The notes under the pieces were generated by a model. The model made no database searches. It saw only the letters and a list, made by a program, of their open reading frames with translations, and was not told the DNA's origin. Shown piece after piece: positions 33,214 to 43,744 of a stretch of 64,000 bases of DNA; the first letter of the stretch is position 1, and each line of letters opens with the position of its first letter. Source of the stretch: Rutpela maculata (lineage: Eukaryota; Arthropoda; Insecta; Coleoptera; Cerambycidae); NCBI GenBank assembly GCA_936432065.2, contig OW386292.2, positions 132,323,460 through 132,387,459 of the forward strand. Direction: 5' to 3'. The position numbers and the translations under genes are program-made.

Positions 33214-33936
33214 TTTCAATACGGTTAATTTTGTCAATTATTTTATTTTACCCTTTTAAATTCAGTAATCATATTGCTGAAAATCCAAAAATTGTAAACC
33301 TTATTACTAAAAAAACAAACCATCAAGAATATTCAGTAGGTGACTCTTAAAATGTTATAAAAAATAAGGGACTGAAAAGATGGGGGTAAAAATGAGACAG
33401 ACAGGTAGCGGAGTAAATAAAAGACGTGATATCCAACCCAGATTGAAATAAATTAAACTTTATTTTTTATTCGAGTTTGTTTTGTACATTCAGAACTGTT
33501 TTATGTTATCCAGTCAGGTTCTATGCCTACTGTTAATGCGGGAAAAAATATTATTAAGTAAACTCTTTAATTCACTTTTAAAAAATTTTTGAACACACCT
33601 ACTTTTTGGGGATTTTATAGTTTCTCTATTTGCATTGCCGTACTTGGCAGACGTCAACTAGAAGTGTCATACTTCACATTTTGTGATCAAGTTTATTAAA
33701 CTGTTAGTTTTAAATCATGAAAAATTTGATTTTAATGAAGAAATTAAAAGCGGAGTAAAAAAGAGAATAAAGAGACCAAATGGGCAGACTGAAGCAGGCA
33801 CATTTCAGCTTTCTAATTTAGGAGAAGCTATCCCTTCTGCAAGCCCCTTCTTGTTTAGTAAAAAATCTGAATAAAATATACATAAAAGAAAAAATCCTTC
33901 TTTGTCTTATTTTTGCACTTCCATTTTAGCCTGATC

Positions 33937-35130
33937 AAATGCTGTTCAAAAGTGCCTGTCTCGTAACATGAGTCCGGTAGAAGGTTTCTCAACAGAATTA
34001 TATGTCTTTTGGGGTGCTGAACACGAATCTGAAGTTTGCTGCCTAGTAGCATTCCTATCTCAGGTCGAAAAACGCAAAAACCTCGAAATTTTAGGAGTTT
34101 TTCCGGTTTTCCGATCATATCTTGCAAACGACGCGTCGTACGGAAAATATTACTGTATTCAAAGTTGAAGAGCATTAAATTCTTCGTCGAATGACCTCCC
34201 TAACTTCCAAATTGGACAGATTTATAATGTCGCTGACAATATAGTCAGCTGGAAAAAAGAGCAAGTAAGTTGTAGTGTGAAGATGCGATGTATAGAAAAT
34301 ACCTGATAGCAATGTCCATTTTATTTTACTCTACAGTAATATTTTCCTTACGACGCGTCGTTTGCGAGATACGAGCGAAAAACCGGAAAAACTCCGAAAA
34401 TTTCGAAGTTTTTTGCGTTTTTCAACCTGAGCCGGTATTGCTACGAGGCAGCAGATTCGTGTTTAGCACCTCAAAAAACATATAATTTCGTTGAGAAACC
34501 TTCTACCAGACTCATGTTACGAGAGTGTTTTTTCATCTAATTTGATCAGGGCCTGATCAAATGGTGTTCAAAAGTACTTGTCTCGTAACATGAATCCTGT
34601 AGAAGGTTTCTCAACGGAATTTATGTTTTTTTGGGGTGTTGAACACGAATCTGAAGTTTGCTGCCTCGTAACAGTACCGGCTCAGGAGTTTTTCCGATTT
34701 TCTGCTCTTATCTTGCAAACGACGCGTTGTACGAAAAATATTACTGTAGAGTAAAATAAAATGGACATTGCTATCAGGTATTTTCTACACATCGCATCTT
34801 CACACTACAATTTGCTCTTTTTTCTGTTCTTTTTTCCAGCTAACTATATTGATAGCGACCTTATAAATCGGTCTAATTTGGAAGTTAGGGAGGTCATTCG
34901 ACGCAGAATTTAATGCTCTTCAACTTTGAATACAGTAGTATTTTCCGTACGATGCGTCGTTTGCAAGATATGAGTGGAAAACCGGAAAAAACTCCGAAAG
35001 TTTCGAGGTTTCTTGCGTTTTTCGAACTGAGCCGGTACTGCTACGAGGCAGCAAACTTCAGATTCGTGTTCAGCACCCCAAAAAACATTTAATTTCGTTG
35101 AGAAAACTTCTACCGGACTCATGTTACCGA
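33937..35130. repeat. Two tandem palindromes (four alternating arms)
   Basis: CCTGATCAAATGCTGTTCAA … CGTAACATGAGTCCGGTAGA starts a palindrome that closes at about 34548 with the complement ending TTTGATCAGG. It is followed at once by a second, related palindrome (34549-35130). Each arm holds GAGGTTTTT/AAAAACCTC-like text and an ACGACGCGTCGTACGGAAAAT block. The arms run + - + -. ORFs here are mirror images of one another and not genes. Confidence 0.8.
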
Positions 35131-35493
35131 AAAACTACCATTTGTACGATGTCAATAAGAATGGGAATAAATCACGTGTCTTTCATTTGCCCTCCACTGT
35201 CTTTTTTTTACCCCACTTGGAGGGTAAAAATGAGACACTGTTTATTTTTGTTTATCAATTAACGGTACTTTTTAGTAAAAAAATACATAGAAATATAATT
35301 TTTCCTGTCATTTTTACATATGATACCAATCTTTCATTAAATATGACCCGATTCTAAGCAACCTAAAAATTGAAAGATGTCATTTTGTCTCATTTTTACC
35401 CCGACTGACCCTAATGTTATTTATATAAGAGAGGCGCGGCAAAATGAAACTGCCCGGGGCGGCAAAATACCTGGAGCCAGCCCTGATAGAAAA

Positions 35494-35605
35494 TGCAGGA
35501 TAATAATACCGATAGTGAAATGGGATGTACTCCTCCCAAACTCAGGAAAGTTGCCGAGGGAGCAACAGAAAATTTATTGCCAGAAAAAAGCAAAAAAGTA
35601 AATAA
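35494..35605 (+). pseudogene. N-terminal fragment resembling an insect tyrosine-recombinase-type (Crypton-like) protein
   Basis: Starting at ATG 35496 (reading MQDNNTDSEMGC), the frame continues TPPKLRKVAEGATENLLPEK and SKK. A short acidic start, then PPKKLRK and NLLPEKSKK, is how many insect tyrosine-recombinase-like mobile proteins begin. The frame meets GTAAAT right after SKK and no core domain follows. This could be the first exon of a decayed gene whose upstream DNA was interrupted by the hAT element. The assignment rests on a short motif only. Confidence 0.3.
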
Positions 35606-35815
35606 CACAGGTTGGCAAATGCTCACTTTCCAACCCGAAAACTGGTAAGAAAGTGGCTACTTTCCAACCTGAAATATCACTTTCCAACCTGCAAATGTCA
35701 CATTTCAGTTCAATTGTCAAACGAAGTAGAAATGTCATACTTTCCAACTTTTGACACGTAAGACAATTTGACTATTTCTGTATGATTGTGAATAAAGTTT
35801 GTTACATACCTAATA
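35606..35815. repeat. Short interspersed CTTTCCAACCTG repeats
   Basis: CTTTCCAAC(C/T) recurs about five times between 35620 and 35745, some as CTTTCCAACCTGAAA or CTTTCCAACCTGCAAATG. The stretch then reaches ATGATTGTGAATAAAG and TTACATACCT, the inverted match to 32.06-32.10 kb. Confidence 0.6.
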
Positions 35816-35900
35816 AAAAAACCGCTGCCTAAGAGAATCATTACATCCACATCAAGTTTCCTATCCAAATCTCTTACAATGAAAAAAAATTTGATACTAC
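35815..35900 (-). mobile_element. ACTTCC element, 3'-end fragment
   Basis: The - orientation 3' terminus: AAAAAAACCGCTGCCTAAGA, then ATCACTAC-like and CCACATC, then a diverged run to TTGTGAGAG. About 85 bp only. Confidence 0.7.
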
Positions 35901-36059
35901 ATTTGCACATCAATATGAAGAAATAGTAATTGTTCATAGAACCTCAACAAGACGCACGAAATATCGATATGACTCAGGTCATGAAAAGTTTCCGTAACAA
36001 TACGTCGTACGCTAAGCGAGGACCCTGATTTGGGAATTTGCTGACAGCTTAAGCGGGAA

Positions 36060-37500
36060 GGGACACGAGTGAGAGCAGTGAAAGTTGACTTTTTTTTAAC
36101 ACAAATCATCGAGGTTTCGCTTAAAAATTTATAGAATAAGACACTGTGAATTACGTAATAGAAACATGAAGTTGCTGACAGGTAGGTAAGGGATATGTAG
36201 GTTGCTGAGGGCTGTCAACTTGCCAAAGATTTATAAAAAAAAATACTGCGGTTATAATACGGTGAGAGCATAAAACGTGGGGTTTAGTCCGAATAAGTGT
36301 GGGAGTTTTGAAACTTTTGGAATTTGTAGATTTCGATGCCCTGAATGAAATGAGAAAAAATGCAAAATGTGATCTCAGCCGCGGGCGCCGCCATATTGTA
36401 AAAATGGCGCACAGAAACAGTTCCTTTGAAATATCTCGCCTCGGGTGACTCATACGGCAAAAAATGTCCTTATGAAATAAAAGACCGCTAAATTTTCTAC
36501 AAAATATGTACTATACATTTTTCCGTTATACTGAATAGTTTCGGTGCAGTAGCGGATCGAAGTCAAGCATACTTGACAAAATTATGATTTTTTGTCATTT
36601 CCCAATTTAGTGCGACTTTTGTGATGAAGTATTTTTGTGTTGAGACAAAATTTGTTTTCATACCTGAAAATCTTCAAATATAGTTGATTTTACTTGTCTG
36701 CTACGCATAGCTCAATGTTCAATACTCGTCTCTACACCACCTTGAGGTAGAGTAAATGGTGCGTTTTTTACGTGGTTGCCCCCTGTAAAAAAATGATGTA
36801 AAAATACTTTGAAACTTAAGTTAAAGTTAATTAAATTTTCTATGAAATTATACATAATTATTTTATTTTTACAGGAACAGTTTAAGACTTTCAGGGTAAA
36901 GTTAAACATACTTATAGTTTATTATGTAATTTATACATAATTATATGGAAAGTTACATTAACTGAAGTAAAGATACATGAATGTGTGTAGTTTTAATGTA
37001 CTTTATGTAATAAACCATGAATATGTTTAACTTTACCCTGAAAGTCTAAGTTTTTTTAAAATTGTTCCTGTAAAAATAAAATAATTATGTATAACTTCAT
37101 AGAAAATTTATTTTCATAAGAACATTTTTTGCCGCATGAGGCAACCGAAGCGAGATATTTCAAAGAAACTGTTTTTGTGCGCCATTTTTACAATATGGCG
37201 GCGCTTCTTATTTCATTCAGGGCATCGAAATCTACAAATTTCAAAACTTTCAAAACTCCCACTAAACCCCATGTTTTATGCTCTCACAGCTGTATTATAA
37301 CCGCAGTATTTTTTTTTATAAATCTTTGGCAAGTTGATAGCCCTCAGCAACCTACATATCCCTTACCTACCTGTCAGCAACTTCATGTTTCTATTACGTA
37401 ATTCACAATGTCTTATTCTATAAATTTTTAAGTGTAACCGCGATGATTTTTGTTAAAAAAAACAGTAAACTTTCACCGCTCTCACCCTCCCTCCCCGCTC
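36060..37500. mobile_element. Nested foldback element of about 1.4 kb
   Basis: The outer arms pair 36060-36480 with 37120-37500: for example GAATTACGTAATAGAAACAT, GCTGACAGGTAGGTAAGGGA, AAAACGTGGGGTTTAGT and their complements. The inner arms pair 36820-36920 with 37020-37110 (CAGTTTAAGACTTTCAGGGTAAAGTTAAAC-type sequence). Frames such as RASKSTNSKSFKTPT appear in both arms because they mirror each other. No gene. A poly(C) tract follows at 37590. Confidence 0.8.
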
Positions 37501-37859
37501 GAGCTGTCAGCAAATGCCCTTAGTAGTCCATACAAAACTTGCAAAAAACAAAAAAACCCCAAAAGTGCTGGGGTAGCGACCAAACATGACTACCCCCCCC
37601 CCCCCCACCCCGTTTTTGAGGACGGCCAACACGATGGTGATAGTCCCTGGTGACTGCAAAAAACCACCCTTTTTTTCGAGGGTATTTTCGAGTTCAGGTG
37701 TGGTCACAAAATTAAATGAACCCCGTTGAATGGGGTTGAACAACGGGAAATGGTTTCTTATAACCGAAATATTCCTCCGAAAAGCCAATTCCTGACTAAT
37801 TTTTCAAAGAATATAACTGTGGTTCTAAGACCGGGTGAAGCACGAGGTGTATAAAAGAC
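37501..37859. other. No gene seen
   Basis: Contains a run of 14 C near 37590-37606 and a short stem around CCCCGTTGAATGGGGTTGAACAACGGG near 37720-37745. No convincing coding frame. Confidence 0.4.
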
Positions 37860-38120
37860 GTAAAATGTAGTCCACTCTGCAAATATTGTAGAGGTAATGA
37901 TTGCAATAGCGAGCGTGCTGAAAATCCAAATCTATCAAAAGTGAGGATGATACTACTGATGATATTCAGAAGCTGATCCCGGAAATTTGAATACATAATG
38001 ATAATGTTAGTAACGATGAGACTGGCGATGGTGACGATGATGATGAATGTACCCAGATGGAAGTAAGTCTCACTGAAGAGTTTAATGTCCATTCCTATTG
38101 GCCAGAACAATACGCCGGGC
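37860..38120 (+). pseudogene. Possible cysteine-rich C-terminal remnant of the same uncharacterised family
   Basis: A + frame reads KCSPLCKYCRGNDCN, then SERAENPNLSK. The C-x-x-x-C-x-x-C-x-x-x-x-C spacing resembles the Cys tail at 28.2 kb (KCSAMCMNCHGQVCFN). Downstream, an acidic stretch in another frame (DDTTDDIQKLIPEI, NDETGDGDDDDECTQ) contains stops. It is a decayed end; the family link is tentative. Confidence 0.35.
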
Positions 38121-38217
38121 ATGCGATATTAACGCAATGCGTTTTTGGTGTTAAAATTAGAGATTATTTTATCTTATTTTTTTTATAGCTAATCGACGTT
38201 TGAAAAAAAAAGTAGCA

Positions 38218-38332
38218 TGTTTTGTTCGGAGTAAAAGCCACTTATTGTGACTCGTCTGTAATTGCCGGACGAACGAAGTGAGACATACTTTTCACAGAAG
38301 TGTCACTTTTTTACTCCTAATAAAACAATATA
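38218..38332. repeat. Small inverted-repeat element
   Basis: TGTTTTGTTCGGAGTAAAA at the left pairs with TTTTTACTCCTAATAAAACA at the right. It is about 115 bp, noncoding, and lies downstream of the P450 last exon. Confidence 0.55.
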
Positions 38333-38464
38333 CTATTCTATTATTGTATCCATTTTTAGAACTGTTACTATTCATGTGAAATAAAACACTTATATTCTTG
38401 GGTAGATTATATATATTTTTTTGACTTATCACATCAATTGTAACTGCAATATTCGATATTCAAA

Positions 38465-38470
38465 TTTATT
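38465..38470 (-). promoter_or_regulatory. Polyadenylation signal of the P450 gene
   Basis: AATAAA on the - strand, 53 bases past the TAA stop of the P450 last exon. It is the nearest canonical hexamer. Confidence 0.5.
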
Positions 38471-38522
38471 TAATTTTAAGTAACATAAGTTACAAATATT
38501 TAAAATGGTAACAATGTAAAGT

Positions 38523-38686
38523 TTACAGTTTTTCAATATCTAACCAAATATCTCCTTTGGCAACAGGGAAGAATGAATTTATAATCATTTTGAGAGGCTC
38601 CTGGGTCTTCTTGTTCAGCTTGACTCGGAAATTTCTCAGAAGGCATGTTAATCCAACTTTTGTTTGCATTATGCCAAATCTTTCAC
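38523..38686 (-). CDS. CYP6-like cytochrome P450, last exon
   Basis: An acceptor (TTTTAG, 38687-38688) is followed by 164 nt: the 2 nt completing a split Gly codon, 53 codons and TAA. The product reads ERFGIMQTKVGLTCLLRNFR … IWLDIEKL. This is the conserved segment just after the haem-binding loop plus the beta-strand end of clan-3 P450s. It joins the exon at 44206-44457 (…GPRICI-G-ERFGIMQ…) with exact phase agreement. The gene belongs to insect microsomal P450s that oxidise hormones or foreign compounds with NADPH-P450 reductase; the substrate cannot be read from the sequence. The intron before it is 5,519 bp. Confidence 0.9.
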
Positions 38687-38889
38687 CTAAAATCATAGAA
38701 ATATACATTTATAAAACAAAATTAATATATTCGTTGGTTGACATATTAAAGGTAAAAATTATACAATATTTAGAAATAATGCCATATACAGTGTGTACAT
38801 GGATGGGCTTATCTATACTTGGAAAAAAAAATATATTTTCAGTTTTTCGAAAAAAAGTCATTCTTCATAATTTTTTCGTTTATTATATA

Positions 38890-39670
38890 TAAGTACGATT
38901 CACATTCAGAAACTTCGATTTTGTTGTACAGGGTGCGCAAAAATATAAGATTGCAGATTTTCAAAATTAGAAATTTTTGAACCAAACTTTTTGAAACATT
39001 AAAGAGCTTAAAAGGAGTAAGTAATCGAAAAACCAAATAATTTTTTTTCATGGGAGTTATTGTTACTAAGATATTTGATATTAAAGATAGATCTAAAACG
39101 GATTTTTTTAAATTAAATGTGAGAAAAAACTAATACATGATCAAGTAAATGCGCTGCTCTAAGGTCAGCATTTTTCTGAAGATATTAACTGACAAAATGT
39201 TAACGAATAATAATGTCACCCAAGCATTATTTGACATCAACAATTTTGATTTATTTACACAAAATAAAATAGCGGTTCTAAAAGTAATACGAAGTTAATT
39301 CAATCAAGGTAAGGCATAAATCGGAAAACTTTGATACACTCTTTATACCTTAACTTACTAATAATAGTTACAAACAACGTTTTATTACTAGGGTTCGGGA
39401 ATTTTATCTCGGCGCCAGAGACGGCTTTCTTATAAACAAATTATTATATTGCAAACACCTACTGAAACATTCAGAAAAACGACGAAATGATGAAATATTC
39501 ATCAGTGCCAGCTACAATGTATTTTTGGTAATAAATTTAATCTAAAAACGGTAATGGTTCTTACAAAAACATGTAATTCGTATGTAGCAAATAAAAAAAG
39601 AATTTTGAATCAAACATACTTTTCTGTTCTGTTAATATGCGCGGTGAGTTTATTTTCATATTAATTAAAT
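38890..39670. other. Intron sequence, no gene
   Basis: P450 intron. TACAGGGTGCGCAAAAATAT at about 38929 looks like a DNA-element terminus. The remainder is AT-rich without recognisable features. Confidence 0.5.
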
Positions 39671-39829
39671 ATAAAAACAAAACAAGCTAAACTTTTTATA
39701 TAATTGTTACATATTCTACAGGATACTCTTCGTAGTTTTTTGTAAATGCTAATTTTATACATTTTTAATTTTATAGTATGAACGAAGACTCAGTGTAAAA
39801 TAAAGTAAAAATTAAAAAAAAACTATACC

Positions 39830-39912
39830 ATACTCCATGTGGGTTTCGAACCTGGAACCCTTGGATTCCGAGTCAAAAGCGTAAGAACTACCTAATACGT
39901 AAAAAAATGTAA
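39830..39912 (-). repeat. tRNA-like (SINE-type) sequence inside a TIR arm
   Basis: The - strand has a clear B box, GGTTCGAAACC, preceded by TTTTGACTCGGAATCCAAGG. A decayed counterpart on the + strand near 42545-42595 has TTTTGACTCGGAATCGAAAC. No complete cloverleaf can be folded by eye, so I do not call a tRNA gene. Confidence 0.5.
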
Positions 39913-41169
39913 AAAATGTAAATTTTTACAAAAACATAAAAAGCAAAAAAAATCTCAAATTTAAATCAGTAATAACATTTTTATTTACTGATCGATTTTA
40001 TTCAAAATAAGGTTCTTCCCCTAGCTAATATTAACTTACTTTCCAAATTTCAGTACAATCGGATTTTTCTTTCTCTAGTTATCGTGCTTACAAGAAACGT
40101 GACGGATGGACGGACAGGTGGACGGGTCGGACAGATGGACATTTTGAAAGTTGTTCAGAATTGGTTCACAAATACAATGATATGAAAATTTTTTGTCTGC
40201 GAGCGATATTTACAGTTTAATGTACTCTTCGTTTTCGTATTTGCGAAGAGTATAATAAGTTGCTGACAACATAAAACATTTTTTCCCAATAAAATAAACC
40301 ATTTTTATATAATATTAAATCATACATAACAAACAAAGTTAAAGATTAATGGCGTGAAACTGCCATGTACCATATGCATCACAAATAAACACAACTTGAT
40401 AAAGTGAATTTTGTTTCATTTTAAAATATTAAAACTAATAGTCGGAGAGCAGCCAATCTGTAGGAAGCATTTTAGAAGTAGTCTATACAACTCGCGAACA
40501 CCCACCTAAAAAACAGATGATATTATGTAAAATGACCTTCTGGATTTGATTTTTGAGTTCGCCCATTAATTTGAGATTGCCAAATCGGTCAATTCGCAAA
40601 TTTTTTGAAAAATTTTAAAATTATGTGTCAATTTTTGTTTTGCACATAACACATCATATCTTTTTTATTTTAATTCCGATTTTGACCAATATTTTACACA
40701 TTATCCCTCCAATAATCTTGGACAGGCTGACGGCAAAGAATATAGTATAACTAATAATATAGTGCCTAAAAAAAATATAATTACCCTCTATTGTCGCGGT
40801 TTTTTAAAATTTGCGTTGAAAAATACCCGATCGAGGTAACTTTTTTATTTTTAAAGAGAGAGTTATAGTATAAACGCGAAAAACGTTCCATATACTTTAA
40901 ACAAACTTTTTTATAAAGATATTTTTTGGAAATTCGGCTCATGTAACGAGATGACGCTGTTGGAAGCGGCCGCGCAACTCGTCCGCATTAATTTAAAGCA
41001 TAACTTCTGTTAACGTCGCCCATCTGTGGTGTCGTTTAAGCGATCAAGTGAGTCTACGGATTATTTAGCTTCTATTTGCAATTAAATGTTATAAAATTAT
41101 GTAGATAATCTCGAAACATACACATTAAAAAATATATTTTCATTAATTATAACAGCAAGTGGGTACTAA

Positions 41170-41652
41170 AGATTACATTTTCCTTCGCTTAAACAACTTA
41201 TGTTACATTGCGCGTTTGCTTTGCTACACTTGCAGTTTGTAGTACAGCTATATAATTTACATTTACAAAATGGAGTTAACTCAATAAAATTGGGTTTTGG
41301 GCTTTTTGAAATCATCTTTGGAAATAAGATTTCCTCCTTTAGGTACCATCCAAAATCTAAAACATTTGGAATTCTGGGCTTAATTTGGTAGGCTGTCTTG
41401 TAAATAGCACATTGCAGAAATGTCCTTTTTACTTGTATTCTCTGTACTAGGATTTACAATTTCTGATTTTCTTTTATAAGCAGTTCGGGTATACGATCTT
41501 CTACATTGTGCATGGTAAACTGGATTTAGTGATAAAAATAAATTTTTCTGTTCTAAATATTGTTTTAGAGCCACAGAAATGTCATCGGATTTTGCATTTG
41601 ATCGGTACATTTCTAAAGCCGTAAATATCGCTCGCAGACAAAAAATTTTCAT
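41170..41652 (-). pseudogene. Internally deleted gene with Cys-rich C-terminus
   Basis: On the - strand the 5' frame (41380-41652) reads KQYLEQKNLFLSLNPVYHAQ then CRRSYTRTAYKRKSEIV. A Y-H-x-x-C-x-x-x-Y-T block of this kind starts many multi-copy insect proteins. After a frame change it continues KTAYQIKPRIPNVLDFGWYL, then PFCKCKLYSCTTNCKCSKAN, AQCNISCLSEGKCNL and a stop (about 41182). That is a Cys-rich tail. An N-terminal and a C-terminal piece lie back to back with the body missing, as in deletion derivatives of transposons. It sits between the arms of both inverted repeats listed here. Confidence 0.5.
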
Positions 41653-42127
41653 ACCATTGTGTTAGTGAACGAATTCTGAACAACTTTCAAAATGTCCGTC
41701 TGTCTGTCCGTCCGTCACGTTTCTTGTAAGCACGATAACTGAAGAAAGAAAATTCCGATTGTACTGAAATTTGGACAGTAAATTAGTGTTAGCTTGAACA
41801 AAATCGATCGACAAATAAAAATGTTATTACTTAATGATTTAAATTTGATAAATTAACTCCTATATAAAAAAGTCTATTTGACAGTCACATTTTGTCACTT
41901 TGACGGCGATAAAAAAAGGTGCATCGTTTCTTATCACGATAAAAATACCTGTTCCTCAAAAGCAGAGTATATCTAGTAGTCGCACGTCATTTTAAAATCT
42001 GTACTGTCGGCTATAATTTTTAAGTCTTGTGGAAATTATACTGTACGATATGAGTCGTTTTGAGAAAATTATAATTATTTTTAATTGTTGTTCGTTCACA
42101 TATTCTGTCGTTAATTTATCTTGCCAA

Positions 42128-42342
42128 AAATCACTCGAGCTTTTCTTTTATGGATAAATTTCTTTTTAACTCAATATTTTGTCAATCAGTAATTTTGCTC
42201 GAAAAACTGACATTTGACAAAATCGCTCGATCTCCGGTCTCGCGATTTTTTCATGTCAGTTTTTCTCATAAAAGCACTGATTGGCAAAATTATTTCGTTA
42301 CAAAGAGAAATTTATCCGATAAAAAAAAGCTCTTGTGATTTT
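42128..42342. repeat. Hairpin element inside the right arm
   Basis: AATCACTCGAGCTTTTCTTT, TATGGATAAATTTCT pairs with GAGAAATTTATCCGATAAAA, AAAAGCTCTTGTGATT. The inner parts AACTGACATTTGAC/CATGTCAGTTTT also pair. It is about 215 bp without a coding frame. Confidence 0.7.
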
Positions 42343-43744
42343 ACTGTTGAAAAAATTTTTTTTTAATTTTTATGTTTTTGTAATTGAATAGAAATCCGGT
42401 TGAAATATTTCATTGTAATATTTCTAATTATTTATATATTTTACAAATATACATTTCATAATGTAATATACAACCGTGAAAATATGATTTTATAGCTCGT
42501 GTCTTATAATGTAAAAATTTACATTCTTCTACGTGTAAGGTGGTGGTGTAGTTCTTTTGACTCGGAATCGAAACCCAAATGGGGTTTGGTATAGTTTTTT
42601 TACCAAGTCTTTTACCAACTGAGATCGTACTATAAAATTAAAAATGTCTAAAAGTAACATTATTTACAAAAAACTGCGAAAAGTATCCTATTGAATGTAT
42701 AACAATTATATAAAAATCCAGTTAACAGGCGAAGAGTACGTTTTTAGCTTGTTTCCTTTGATTTTCTATCCGAGTAATTATAATTTATTATGCCAAACTA
42801 TGTGTTTATAACACACTAAATATAAGGACTGAGACAAACAGCACTTTCAACTTAACATAAATGGATACTGGAAAATAATAATCACCCGGCACGTGTCTGC
42901 GTCTAGCTCTAGATGCGATTGCGGCCGATTCATAGTAGCGCGCATTCGTTCGGACGCTGAAACAATTAATGAATATTTCGATAAGGGAGCAAAATTTCAA
43001 AAAAAACTTCTTATAAAAGATTTTATTTAGTTCATTCGGAACATTTTCTTCGATTATAGTAGGCACCTAACTTTAAAAATAAAAAAGATACCTCGATCGG
43101 ACATTTTACTCTGCAAATTTTAAAGATTTTGCGTCAAAGAAAAGTTGTTATTTTTTTTTTGCCAACTAATTATTTTTTGGGTAAAGTTTTTTACTTTCAA
43201 CATATCAAAGAATAGTTAGAGAATATTATGTAAAAAAATTAAAAAATTCTGAAGTAAAATAAAAAATATATGACGTGTTATATGAAAAACAAAAAATAAC
43301 ACATAATTTTTATTTTTTTTAGAAAATTGCCAATTTGGTCATTTTGGCAATCTCAGATCAATGGGCGAATTCAAAAATCAAGTTTAGCGGGTTATTTTAC
43401 ATCAGATTACCTATTTTTTAGGTGGGTGTTCGCGAGTTGTATAGAGGGTGTCGAATTCAGAGGGTCTGGTCTTCCACTATAACTTACTTTTATCGGTAAT
43501 CTATTACATTTGTGAAACATACTGACAATTACCTAAAGACGTAGTTGATTCTCTTACCTTTCACGACACCCCGTTTTCGAAGAGCGTTACCTTTCAAATT
43601 TTTCTCTGTTAATACAGGGTGGTGGCAGTGAATCTACCAACCCCTATTGAGGGAGGTAAATTTTATCGTTCATTTTATTTATTATTGGTGGCGTATGAAG
43701 GGATTTTAGACTTACCCCTTACGCCCACGCCGGGTAGAATCCCA

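Larger units (their letters stand above)
32242..35485. mobile_element. hAT element, nonautonomous, with perfect 8-bp TSD
   Basis: The left end is CAGGGCTGGCTCTAGG and the right end is its complement CTGGAGCCAGCCCTG. The flanks are ATAGAAAA at 32234-32241 and ATAGAAAA at 35486-35493, an exact 8-bp target-site duplication. CAGGG…CCCTG ends with an 8-bp TSD are diagnostic of hAT transposons. No transposase frame is recognisable in the 3,244 bp, which contain a poly(G) run, an ACTTCC element (32500-33213) and two tandem palindromes (33937-35130). Confidence 0.9.
39675..42755. mobile_element. Element with long inverted repeats enclosing a cysteine-rich-family pseudogene
   Basis: The left arm 39675-40217 pairs with the right arm 41620-42755: GTCTGCGAGCGATATTTAC, TCCAAATTTCAGTACAATCG, TTATCGTGCTTACAAGAAAC, GGATACTCTTCGTAG and their complements. 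The right arm is longer because it holds an insertion (about 41850-42490) with its own hairpin. The arms include a tRNA-like stretch (AGGTTCGAAACCCACATGGA on the - strand near 39845). Between the arms lie 40.48-40.94 kb, the left arm of a second inverted repeat, and the pseudogene at 41.17-41.65 kb. Confidence 0.7.
40482..43446. repeat. Second long inverted repeat, interleaved with the first
   Basis: CTATACAACTCGCGAACACC, CACCTAAAAAA at 40482 pairs with TTTTTTAGGTGGGTGTTCGC, GAGTTGTATAG ending at 43446. The arms extend to about 40935 and 42985 (pairing of CGATCGAGGTA.CTTTTTTATTTTTAAAG with its complement). The order along the DNA is arm A, arm B, pseudogene, arm A', arm B'. Simple nesting cannot give this order. 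Confidence 0.7.

Noticed and set aside
33968..35122. Several related frames starting MSPVE(G/V)FST
   Set aside because: They are the same palindromic arm read in different orientations inside the hAT element.
36151..37401. 100- and 90-codon frames sharing RASKSTN…FKTPT and LPTCQQLHVSIT
   Set aside because: Same reason: mirror images in the arms of the 36.06-37.5 kb foldback element.
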